DNA of 64,000 nt. Origin: Kistimonas sp964291505 (GTDB lineage Bacteria; Pseudomonadota; Gammaproteobacteria; Pseudomonadales; Endozoicomonadaceae). The notes beneath the pieces were generated by a model. It was not told the DNA's origin, did not search any database, and worked only from the letters and a program-made list of their open reading frames with translations. The position numbers and the translations under genes were made by a program. This document shows, one piece after another, positions 51,639-60,114 of the stretch (position 1 is the stretch's first letter; every line of letters starts with the position of its first letter). The DNA lies in contig OZ220216.1 in NCBI GenBank assembly GCA_964291505.2, forward strand, positions 496,001 through 560,000, given 5' to 3'.

Positions 51639-53516
51639 TTACGCCTTGCTGTACAACTCACTGCCCGAAGCACGGAAAGCTTCTGCCTGTTCCTTCATAC
51701 CAGAATTCAGCGCCTTGTTAACGTCAAGGTTGTTTTGAGCCGCATACTCCCGTACTTCGTGTGTAATTTTCATGGAGCAGAATTTCGGACCACACATGGA
51801 GCAGAAGTGAGCCACTTTTGCTGATTCTTTCGGCAATGTCTGATCGTGGAATTCACGGGCGCGAACGGGGTCCAGTCCCAGGTTGAACTGGTCTTCCCAG
51901 CGAAATTCGAACCGTGCTTTTGATAGTGCATCGTCACGCACCTGCGCCCCTGGATGACCTTTTGCCAGGTCAGCCGCATGTGCAGCTATTTTGTAGGTAA
52001 TTAAACCTTCTTTAACATCGTCTTTGTCTGGTAGACCAAGATGTTCTTTGGGGGTGACATAGCAGAGCATGGCGCAGCCAAACCAGCCGATCATCGCGGC
52101 GCCAATACCTGACGTGAAGTGGTCATAACCCGGAGCAATATCGGTTGTGAGCGGACCCAGTGTGTAGAAGGGTGCTTCATCACACTCTTCCAGCTGTTTT
52201 TCCATGTTGACCTTGATCATATGCATCGGGACATGGCCGGGGCCTTCAATCATCGTTTGAACGTCATGCTTCCAGGCAATTTTGGTTAACTCGCCCAGTG
52301 TTTCCAGTTCGGCAAACTGGGCTTCATCATTGGCGTCATTAATTGAGCCTGGTCGCAGACCATCTCCCAGGGAAAAGGCGACATCATAGGCTTTCATAAT
52401 CTCACAGATTTCTTCGAAGTGAGTATACAGGAAGCTTTCCTGATGATGCGCCAGGCACCATTTTGCCATGATCGCACCACCACGGGAGACAATGCCTGTC
52501 AGGCGTTTCGCAGTCATCGGGACATAGCGCAACAGAACACCGGCATGAATGGTAAAGTAATCCACTCCTTGTTCCGCCTGTTCAATGAGGGTGTCCCTGA
52601 ATATCTCCCATGTCAGGTCCTCGGCGACACCATTCACTTTTTCCAGTGCCTGATAAATCGGTACCGTGCCAATAGGCACCGGCGAGTTACGAAGTATCCA
52701 TTCACGGGTCTGGTGGATGTTTTCCCCTGTCGATAAATCCATGACATTGTCTGCCCCCCAGCGGGACGCCCAAGTCATTTTTTCCACTTCCTCTTCGATG
52801 GAGGACGTGACAGCAGAGTTGCCGATATTGGCGTTAATTTTTACCAGGAAGTTACGACCGATAATCATCGGTTCACTTTCCGGGTGATTGATGTTGTTAG
52901 GAATAATGGCGCGCCCGCGGGCAATCTCGTCACGCACAAACTCTGGCGTAATAACGGAGGGAATACTGGCCCCGAAATCCTGACCGGGATGTTGGCTGTC
53001 GAGAAGCCCTTGTTCTCGCAGTGCTTCCAGTTTCATGTTTTCACGGATGGCGACAAACTCCATCTCCGGCGTGATGATGCCTTTACGTGCGTAGTGAAGC
53101 TGGGTGACATTGCGGCCGGGCAGTGCGCGGCGTGGTTTGCGTACTAGACCAAACTGCAGATGTGACAGCCTTGGGTCTTGCAGGCTGCGGTTGGCGTAAT
53201 TGGATGTGAAGGCAGCCAGCTGCTCTGTGTCTTCTCGCTCCTCTATCCAGTGCTTACGCAGGGGAGCAAGGCCTTTACGAATATCGATTTCAACATCCGG
53301 GTCGGTATAGGGGCCGGAGGTATCATAAACCAACACCGGATCATTTTTCTCACTGCCGGATTCCGTCACGGTGTCTGACAGGTTGATCTCCCGCACCGGT
53401 ACGCGGATATCAGGCCGACTGCCGGTCAGGTACACTTTCCGTGAATTGGGGAAGGGTTGTACGGCCTGCTGGTCGGCCTGGGCGGACTCGCTGAGGAAAC
53501 GCGGAAGATCACTCAT
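51639..53516 (-). CDS. thiC: Phosphomethylpyrimidine synthase ThiC
   Basis: A 625-residue radical-SAM enzyme that makes HMP-P from AIR in thiamine synthesis. The C-terminal iron-sulfur motif CSMCGPKFC (C-x2-C-x4-C) is seen near residue 575. NIGNSAVTSSIEEEVEKM, FTIHAGVLLRYVP and EGPGHVPMHMI are family blocks. Its length fits bacterial ThiC. The upstream 280 bases show no TPP riboswitch elements that I could find, which is unusual because thiC is commonly under TPP control. It is divergent from tolC. Confidence 0.96.
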   Translation of the reverse strand: MSDLPRFLSESAQADQQAVQPFPNSRKVYLTGSRPDIRVPVREINLSDTVTESGSEKNDPVLVYDTSGPYTDPDVEIDIRKGLAPLRKHWIEEREDTEQLAAFTSNYANRSLQDPRLSHLQFGLVRKPRRALPGRNVTQLHYARKGIITPEMEFVAIRENMKLEALREQGLLDSQHPGQDFGASIPSVITPEFVRDEIARGRAIIPNNINHPESEPMIIGRNFLVKINANIGNSAVTSSIEEEVEKMTWASRWGADNVMDLSTGENIHQTREWILRNSPVPIGTVPIYQALEKVNGVAEDLTWEIFRDTLIEQAEQGVDYFTIHAGVLLRYVPMTAKRLTGIVSRGGAIMAKWCLAHHQESFLYTHFEEICEIMKAYDVAFSLGDGLRPGSINDANDEAQFAELETLGELTKIAWKHDVQTMIEGPGHVPMHMIKVNMEKQLEECDEAPFYTLGPLTTDIAPGYDHFTSGIGAAMIGWFGCAMLCYVTPKEHLGLPDKDDVKEGLITYKIAAHAADLAKGHPGAQVRDDALSKARFEFRWEDQFNLGLDPVRAREFHDQTLPKESAKVAHFCSMCGPKFCSMKITHEVREYAAQNNLDVNKALNSGMKEQAEAFRASGSELYSKA

Positions 53517-53796
53517 TATGTCAGTTATCCCGGAGTGGTGGTTACGTTCTTGTCGTAATCTAACAGGCTGGTTTATTCGTATTTTCCAATGTTGTCAACC
53601 TATGGTGCCAGCTACATAGCGACCGTCCGAGTGAAGTGAACATTTTTTACAGGTTCCGCAGATATCTGTGGCGCATATCTGTTAACATCCACGCTTTTAT
53701 CACTGTATGCACGCGATGACCGGCTTGAAGCACAAAGCGTAGTTCAAATCGTGTTGGGCAGGTTAAAGCACCTGTGGAGAGTAAAGGAAACAGGTA

Positions 53797-55191
53797 ATGG
53801 TATCGAAGCGCTTTTTATCCCTTCTGAGCGGAACGTTGCTGACATGCGCAATGACCGTTCAGGCAGAGCAGCCGATGGATCTGCTCGAAATCTATGATCT
53901 GGCATTGAAAAATGACGCCCAGCTGGCTGCGGCCCGTGCATCCTGGAAAGCCAGCACGGAAGTCGTACCGCAGGGACGTGCCGCGTTGCTGCCAAATATT
54001 TCCATGTCAGCCAATACGGCGGACAACCGGTCTTCCCAGCTGGTGTCCCAGCCGTTGGGGGCTGGCAATGACCGGACCAATAACTGGAATTCCCATGGTT
54101 GGTCCGCCACCCTGCGTCAGCCGCTGTTTAACCTGGAATCCTGGTTTAATTTTGAGCGTGCTGAAGCACTGAGCGAACAGGCGCGGATCCAGTTCAGCGT
54201 TGAGCAGCAGAACCTGATCATGCGAGTCTCTGAAGCTTACTTCAACGTGTTGCGTGCCCAGGACAACCTGGCCACCGCAAAAGCCGAAGAAAAAGCGGTT
54301 AAGCGACAGCTGGACCAGACCCGCCAGCGCTTTGAAGTGGGCCTGATTGCCGAGACCGATGTGTACGAAGCCAAGGCGGCTTATGACGCGGCCCGTGTTA
54401 CTCGCATCCAGGGCACGAATGATGTGGAAGTGGCACTGGAAAACCTGACTACCATCACTAATGTCGGCGTACCGGCGATTGCCCAGATGGATAAGCGGAT
54501 GCCAGTCAATACCCCGGTTCCTGCCATTGCGCAAGAGTGGGTGAATACTGCCATCGCCCAGAACCTGACGCTGGAAGCTGCGCGTAAGGGCGTGAATGTG
54601 GCTGAAGAGCAGCTGCGTGTCAGTAAGTCTGGCCATGCGCCGACGCTGAACGCGGTGGCCACCTACAGCCATATCAATGATCCATCTACCGCCAATGCCA
54701 CACTGGGCTGGAACGGCAAGAGCAACAACACCGTTTATGGCCTGGAACTGAGTATGCCGATCTTCTCCGGCGGTGCGACCAGCTCCAAGGTGCGTGAGTC
54801 CGGTTACCGTCTGGAAGAATCCCAGCAGACTGTGGACCTGACTCTGCGTCAGACCACCACGAATGCCCGTAACCTGTATCGTACAGTGAGTACTGATGTG
54901 GATCGCATTGAGGCTCGTTGCCAGGGTATCGTTTCCGCCCGAAGCGCGTTGAAAGCGACGGAAAGCGGTTATGAAGTCGGTACCCGAAATATCGTGGATG
55001 TGTTGAATGCCCAGCAAGTGCTGTATTCCGCACAGCGTGATTATTTCAATGCGCGGTATGATTTCATTATCAACACCCTGAAGCTGAAGCAGACGGCTGG
55101 CACCTTGAGCCCGGAAGACCTGCAGGCACTAAACGAATGGATGACCGGTAATCCGGAAGAAGGCATGACAGTGCCGGTGTGTACTGGCTAA
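53797..55191 (+). CDS. tolC: TolC-family outer-membrane channel
   Basis: A 464-residue protein with a signal peptide (SKRFLSLLSGTLLTCAMTVQA). Two TolC repeats follow, with MDLLEIYDLALKNDAQLAAARASWKAS at the start and TLEAARKGVNVAEEQLRVSKSGHAPTLNAVATYSH at the second repeat. The usual VDVLNAQQVLYSAQRDYFNARYDFIINTLKLKQTAGTL is near the C-terminus. It forms the trimeric exit duct for RND pumps and type I secretion. AAGGA precedes the ATG at 53797. A terminator follows at 55242. Confidence 0.95.
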   Translation: MVSKRFLSLLSGTLLTCAMTVQAEQPMDLLEIYDLALKNDAQLAAARASWKASTEVVPQGRAALLPNISMSANTADNRSSQLVSQPLGAGNDRTNNWNSHGWSATLRQPLFNLESWFNFERAEALSEQARIQFSVEQQNLIMRVSEAYFNVLRAQDNLATAKAEEKAVKRQLDQTRQRFEVGLIAETDVYEAKAAYDAARVTRIQGTNDVEVALENLTTITNVGVPAIAQMDKRMPVNTPVPAIAQEWVNTAIAQNLTLEAARKGVNVAEEQLRVSKSGHAPTLNAVATYSHINDPSTANATLGWNGKSNNTVYGLELSMPIFSGGATSSKVRESGYRLEESQQTVDLTLRQTTTNARNLYRTVSTDVDRIEARCQGIVSARSALKATESGYEVGTRNIVDVLNAQQVLYSAQRDYFNARYDFIINTLKLKQTAGTLSPEDLQALNEWMTGNPEEGMTVPVCTG

Positions 55192-55241
55192 ATTCAGACT
55201 GTAATGCAAATGGGGTGTTTTGAATATTCAATCAATCCCAT

Positions 55242-55272
55242 AAAAAAACCTGCCAGACTGGCAGGTTTTTTT
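55242..55272. terminator. Bidirectional Rho-independent terminator
   Basis: CCTGCCAG and CTGGCAGG form an 8-bp stem, flanked by seven A's on one side and seven T's on the other. It therefore works in both directions between convergent tolC and the ankyrin-repeat gene. This is the clearest terminator in the window. Confidence 0.93.
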
Positions 55273-55332
55273 ATTTTTTTGGATTCATCCGTGAGGATGA
55301 TCCTTTGTTCTTAATGCGGATAAGAGCAGGGC

Positions 55333-58300
55333 TTACAGCTCTGTCTCTCCATTCTCATCATCAGCAACTACCCTGAGTGTGACTCTTTCACCGTCAATTT
55401 CAGCTTCTAATATCACCTCAGATTCTTGCATTTGGGATAGATCAGCCACTGCGCCTTCATTGGCAGGGCTTTCGGGTATCTCTGATAAGATGATACTCTC
55501 TTCTAACGTCCTTTCTTCAACGCTCATGGACGTATCCCTCTCGCTGCCGGAAGAACCATCACTGCCTGATTCGCTGCTGCTGAGTTGTCGCAATATATCG
55601 CTAAGGTCAAGGACGCGCTCTAGTTGTTTAGTGCTAACGGATGCCCCTCGGTGCACGGTATCTGACGGCTCAGTTTCGCCATTACTGTCATCCCAGGTTA
55701 AATCAGATTGACTCAACATTGTTGGAGACATTCCGGGGATTGTTGTTGTATACGGGCTTTTACGACCCGACTCCCCAGTTTCAGAAAGGGCTGCGGCCTC
55801 TTCTAACAATTCTGAAGACTCCTCGTCGGATACTCTTCTCTTTGCAGTTTTGGAGGCATCAAGGGCTCGAGTAAAACTGACCCCTGTTGATAACATGTTC
55901 GCAATTTGGTTGGGAATTGCCTCAGTAAGATCAAGACAATCCAGCCTTGTGCGCACGGGGGGGATTTTTGCAACAATGTCAGAATCGCTACGACGTTGCG
56001 TTACTATCATTACTGGATCCCCTGGGGAAGTCGTTTCTTGTCTCTCGACAGGAAACGCTCTGGGATCAGCGAATTCATCAAGAAATGTAATGGGCCTTGG
56101 GTGTTGTAAATCCTCGGAGCTAGCAGATTTTATTCTGCTCTCAGAGCTAGAGTACATATGAAGTTCGGGATCGCTTTGTGTTGAAACAACCTCTTTCTGT
56201 TGATCCATTATTGTTGCTTTCTCTGTCATTACTGCAGGCTTACGATTTAACATCGCAGTTCGGTGTTGTTCACTCATAGCGGCACTGTCTGTTGCGCTTT
56301 CGTCCTCTTCTCTTTCTAGGATTGCCAGGCTGGGTAGGCCCCCAGCAGCGCCAGGCTGTGTTCTGGATGAAGAGGTAAAGATGTGGAACAAGCGGGTGAG
56401 GGTTGATTCCGTTGCTTCGTCGATTCCAGCAGCTGCCGCTTTAAACATTTTGCCTGGTTCCAGAAATGACAGCGGTTCACGTGATTCCGATGCTGTTTTG
56501 ATGCGTTCAACGAATTCCGTCACTTTTTCAATGAGTATGGCTCGCATTGTGGAATCTTCGCTTGGCGCTGTTTGAGCAACGGCATGGGCTGTAGCAGTAC
56601 TTGCTGCCTCGGCAGATGGTTGCTGCTCCTGCGATAACAAGGCATCTTGCAAGGTATGCAATTGAGCCTCTGCTGCTGCCAGCTGTTGAGTCAGTTCGTT
56701 GATTGTTTGTTGCTGCATTTCCAATGTGCCAGTATCAGCAGCTACTGTCTGTTGTTGGAATTCTATATCCGTTATTTCCTGTTTGAGTCGTGCGATTTCG
56801 TGTTCCATCATTTGTGTTGTCTGGGTTAACGGTTGTTGACCCATACCGGAGGCGACCTCTCTTGTTATCGGTTGAGCTGAAGTAGCACTATCAACACTTT
56901 CAATGGTTTCAGTGATTGCAACGCCAGGTTGAGTGCTGAGTAGAATCTCTGTCGGTTCAGACAACTCTGTGGTGTCGGTGGAAAAACGAAAGCGTACTTT
57001 TTCGGGGATCTTTGCAGAGCCAAGCGCGATATCGATCGTGAATTCATCATCTGCGGTGTCTTGCCCGCTCTGAACGACAGGCATTGCTGGAGCGGAGACC
57101 TCTGGCGATTCTGTTTCATTAGGCTGGCTAGCCGATGATGTCTCTGAAAGTATTGTTATCGTATTCTGTGCCTCAGCTAATTGGCGCTTTGCCTCTATGG
57201 GCTGGTTTTGATAGCTTTCCTGTTGTGATCTTTCTTGATCAAACCGAGCCAAAAGTTCCGCGAGGTGTTCTTTTGTCTCTTTTTCTGTCGTTGTTCTTTC
57301 TGTAAGTTGACTACGCGTTTCTGCAATCTGTTGTTCTAATTGTTGGCTTTGAATTTCCATTTTCTTCGTGAGTTCTTCAAATTGTTGTATTTTTTTGCGT
57401 TGTTGTGTGACCTCCTGGGCAAGTACGTCTTTTTCTTTTTGAGTATCCTGTTGCATTTCTGCTATTAAACGCTGGTTTTCTTGTTCAACTTTTCTTTCTT
57501 CATGCTTTCTTTCCGCTTGGCTCCAGCGGTCAGCGGCGATGACATCATTGGCATTTTTATGCGCCTCTCTTAATACAGTGATGAGTTCTGATCCTTGTGG
57601 TGTACTTTTATGGAGGAGTTCTATTCTTTGCTTGATATCAGAAGTGGCAATCGCTTTTGCTGCCTCCAGTGAAAGCGTTGACTGTCGCGTCAACAGTTTG
57701 ATAGCGCCAATGTTATTGTTCTCAATGGCATAGAATAAGGCAAGCCTGCCGTCATTATTGGTAATGTTGATGTCTGCACGGTTGGTAATAAGGTGGCTGA
57801 GTGTTGTAAGTATGTCTTTATCTGCGGTTCCGGCCATGCAGGCGCGGTGCAGGGCGGTATTGCCATGGCTATCTGTTTGATTGATGCAGGCTTGTTTTTT
57901 ACATGGCATGAGTTGATCGGGTGCCCGGCAAAGCAAAAGTACATGCTCTGCATCGTTCTGTTCTGCAGCGATCATCAGCGGGGATTTGGCGTCAGGTCCA
58001 ACTCGGGTATCCAACGCTGTGCCTTGTTGTACGATTGTCTTGAATAATTTTTTATATTGCACGGTTTCCGAATCGTCTTTGCTTTCATAAATCAGGGTCA
58101 GTAACCAAGTTAAGAAACTATGCTTTCTATCGGCACCGACTACATTCCAGTCTGACGACTGTTTCTCTGCATCGGGGGCGCAGAGCTTGAGTAGCGATTG
58201 ATCTTCTAGCTTTAGCAATAATTGAGGAATCGTGCTTGTTGCGCCTGGTGCAGTAAGCAGCGCACCTGCCTCTAATAATTTATGGGCGATGTGCATCCAG

Positions 58301-59931
58301 ACATCTTTGGTCTGTGTTTGTGTGTTTTTTGCTATATCGGGATCGCTGGGTGCCTCATGGGCTCTCACTAATACAAATTCCAGAGGACTTTCCTGATAGC
58401 CTTTACGCGCGACTAAAAAATTGACATCAGGTGTTAAGGTTAACAGAAATTCCAATCTTTTTATTGAGGCTCTTGTGAGTGCTCGCCAGAGCGCGGTAAG
58501 GCCATCGCTATCGATTTCATTGATATCTGCACCATGTTGGATTAATTCTAAGGCAATGTCTTTTTGGTAACCTGCACATGCCAAGCGTAGCGGTGTTTTG
58601 CCGCTAAGCGTAGCATGAGTGGCGTCTGCCCCGGCTTTCAGTAATTGCGTAATGACAGCCTGTGGATATTGGTTTTCCAGCGCTAATGTTAATGCCTGTT
58701 GTTGGTGATGGCTATCATGAGAGGTAATGCTTGTATCGGCGCCCATAGCAATTAACGTTGAAATAAGCGTTGCTCGTTCTTCTGTATGGGGCTTTGAACA
58801 AACCTGCATTAATGCAGTATAACCCCGCCGATCTTGGGCATTAGTAAAAGCCTGGGATTCTGCAGCAGGAAGATTAATGAATCTCTTTTCTCCTTCTTCT
58901 TCCTTTATCATAATATTCAATAGAGCAAGGGCTTTTTGGGGAGAGTGATCCAAAATACGGTGCAATGTTGTTTGGACGGCACTAGAGGGTTTCAGCTCAA
59001 GACGTGCCTTGTGCTCTAATAATGATTTGGTGATCGCAAATTTCTGATCTTTAACTCTGGTGTTATCACTTTGATTCAACTGGGTGCTGAGATATAGCGG
59101 GGTTTCTTCCTCACTATTCGGTGTGTCCAGTGTTGCGCCACAAGCAATAAGGAATGAGACCTTCTCAGGCTCGCATTGTCTTACCTGTACAGTAAGTAGC
59201 GTTTCTCTTTTTTGTCCTTCTTGTGCGGGGAGTAGATGATCTATGAATGCTCTGTTATTCGATTTGGCAATGTTGCAAATCTCTACTGCAAGGTTCTGTA
59301 ATATTTTGCGGGATTGCTCAAAATGCGGACTTGAAAGGAAACATTGTAAAATATTGCCCCCTTCATTGTTTGGAGAGAAAAAATCAAAGCCTAAAAAGAG
59401 TAATGCATCAATCAGTTTTTTTTGTCGCTTAAGCTCAGATGTTTGTGTGTGGCATGCATCGCAATAGTGGTGGATCACCTTAAATAAAATAGTTTCACCA
59501 TTTGTATTCTGGATGGTTTTTGGATCAATGTCGACTTTCATTTTATTTAAAAAAGCAGCGATTTTTGTGCGTGTCTCGGTTTCGTTGTCATCAACATTAA
59601 CCAGTTTGTTCAATTGTTTATAAATTGTATTAACGGCGACGTCGTGATCAGTTTTCATTCGTTCCCGATCTTGCAAAATAGATGATTGGCTGCGAAAGGA
59701 GGCTCTGCGTTCTGTTAATGAGGACGTAGAGACAGTATTCTCGAAGGTCGGCTCTTGATCGCGGGTTATGCGTGACAGGGATTGTGATCGTGATCTTCTC
59801 GTCAGTGGCGTTCTGGTGACTTCTGAACCTGCAAACGATCCACGACGGCTAGTACGGGATCGGCCTCGTTCAAGTTCCTGGCGTGGTTGTTGTACTGTTC
59901 CCGTTTCTGCTGGTCGAGATGATGATGCCAT
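55333..59931 (-). CDS. Giant ankyrin-repeat and coiled-coil protein (putative effector)
   Basis: A 1532-residue protein. Residues 1-100 are Ser/Arg-rich and disordered, with no signal peptide. Ankyrin repeats are recognisable at about 370-505 (RRGYTALMQVCSK; GKTPLRLACAGYQKDIALEL with HGADINEIDSDGLTAL) and 640-760 (HGNTALHRACMAG; INITNNDGRLALFYAIENNN); weaker ones lie in 140-310. Long coiled coils follow at about 800-925 (Gln/Glu/Lys heptads) and 1040-1105. The rest is disordered, acidic and Ser-rich to the C-terminus. AGGAG sits 8 bases before the ATG. Ankyrin proteins of this size are typical of host-associated bacteria, but no function or secretion route is shown here. It follows the pore-toxin-like gene by 183 bases on the same strand. 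Confidence 0.85.
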   Translation of the reverse strand: MASSSRPAETGTVQQPRQELERGRSRTSRRGSFAGSEVTRTPLTRRSRSQSLSRITRDQEPTFENTVSTSSLTERRASFRSQSSILQDRERMKTDHDVAVNTIYKQLNKLVNVDDNETETRTKIAAFLNKMKVDIDPKTIQNTNGETILFKVIHHYCDACHTQTSELKRQKKLIDALLFLGFDFFSPNNEGGNILQCFLSSPHFEQSRKILQNLAVEICNIAKSNNRAFIDHLLPAQEGQKRETLLTVQVRQCEPEKVSFLIACGATLDTPNSEEETPLYLSTQLNQSDNTRVKDQKFAITKSLLEHKARLELKPSSAVQTTLHRILDHSPQKALALLNIMIKEEEGEKRFINLPAAESQAFTNAQDRRGYTALMQVCSKPHTEERATLISTLIAMGADTSITSHDSHHQQQALTLALENQYPQAVITQLLKAGADATHATLSGKTPLRLACAGYQKDIALELIQHGADINEIDSDGLTALWRALTRASIKRLEFLLTLTPDVNFLVARKGYQESPLEFVLVRAHEAPSDPDIAKNTQTQTKDVWMHIAHKLLEAGALLTAPGATSTIPQLLLKLEDQSLLKLCAPDAEKQSSDWNVVGADRKHSFLTWLLTLIYESKDDSETVQYKKLFKTIVQQGTALDTRVGPDAKSPLMIAAEQNDAEHVLLLCRAPDQLMPCKKQACINQTDSHGNTALHRACMAGTADKDILTTLSHLITNRADINITNNDGRLALFYAIENNNIGAIKLLTRQSTLSLEAAKAIATSDIKQRIELLHKSTPQGSELITVLREAHKNANDVIAADRWSQAERKHEERKVEQENQRLIAEMQQDTQKEKDVLAQEVTQQRKKIQQFEELTKKMEIQSQQLEQQIAETRSQLTERTTTEKETKEHLAELLARFDQERSQQESYQNQPIEAKRQLAEAQNTITILSETSSASQPNETESPEVSAPAMPVVQSGQDTADDEFTIDIALGSAKIPEKVRFRFSTDTTELSEPTEILLSTQPGVAITETIESVDSATSAQPITREVASGMGQQPLTQTTQMMEHEIARLKQEITDIEFQQQTVAADTGTLEMQQQTINELTQQLAAAEAQLHTLQDALLSQEQQPSAEAASTATAHAVAQTAPSEDSTMRAILIEKVTEFVERIKTASESREPLSFLEPGKMFKAAAAGIDEATESTLTRLFHIFTSSSRTQPGAAGGLPSLAILEREEDESATDSAAMSEQHRTAMLNRKPAVMTEKATIMDQQKEVVSTQSDPELHMYSSSESRIKSASSEDLQHPRPITFLDEFADPRAFPVERQETTSPGDPVMIVTQRRSDSDIVAKIPPVRTRLDCLDLTEAIPNQIANMLSTGVSFTRALDASKTAKRRVSDEESSELLEEAAALSETGESGRKSPYTTTIPGMSPTMLSQSDLTWDDSNGETEPSDTVHRGASVSTKQLERVLDLSDILRQLSSSESGSDGSSGSERDTSMSVEERTLEESIILSEIPESPANEGAVADLSQMQESEVILEAEIDGERVTLRVVADDENGETEL

Positions 59932-60114
59932 AGTTCTTTGCTCCTAGAGGTAAAAAAGATGCTGAATGATTCGAATAACAGTCCTCGCCATGATCTAGCG
60001 TGATTCATTGTTATCAATCCGGTATTAATACGGTTTGAATTACAATAGCGATTCTCTAACGTTGATTTATTAGGTCTGAGTTTTTACGTGAAGTTCATGA
60101 CCAGATGCTTAGTA

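Noticed and set aside
53517..53796. TPP riboswitch before thiC
   Set aside because: I looked for the conserved core elements and could not find them.
54007..55017. Minus-strand open frame of 336 codons inside tolC
   Set aside because: It is fully antisense to tolC, whose family signatures are clear. The translation has no recognisable domain.
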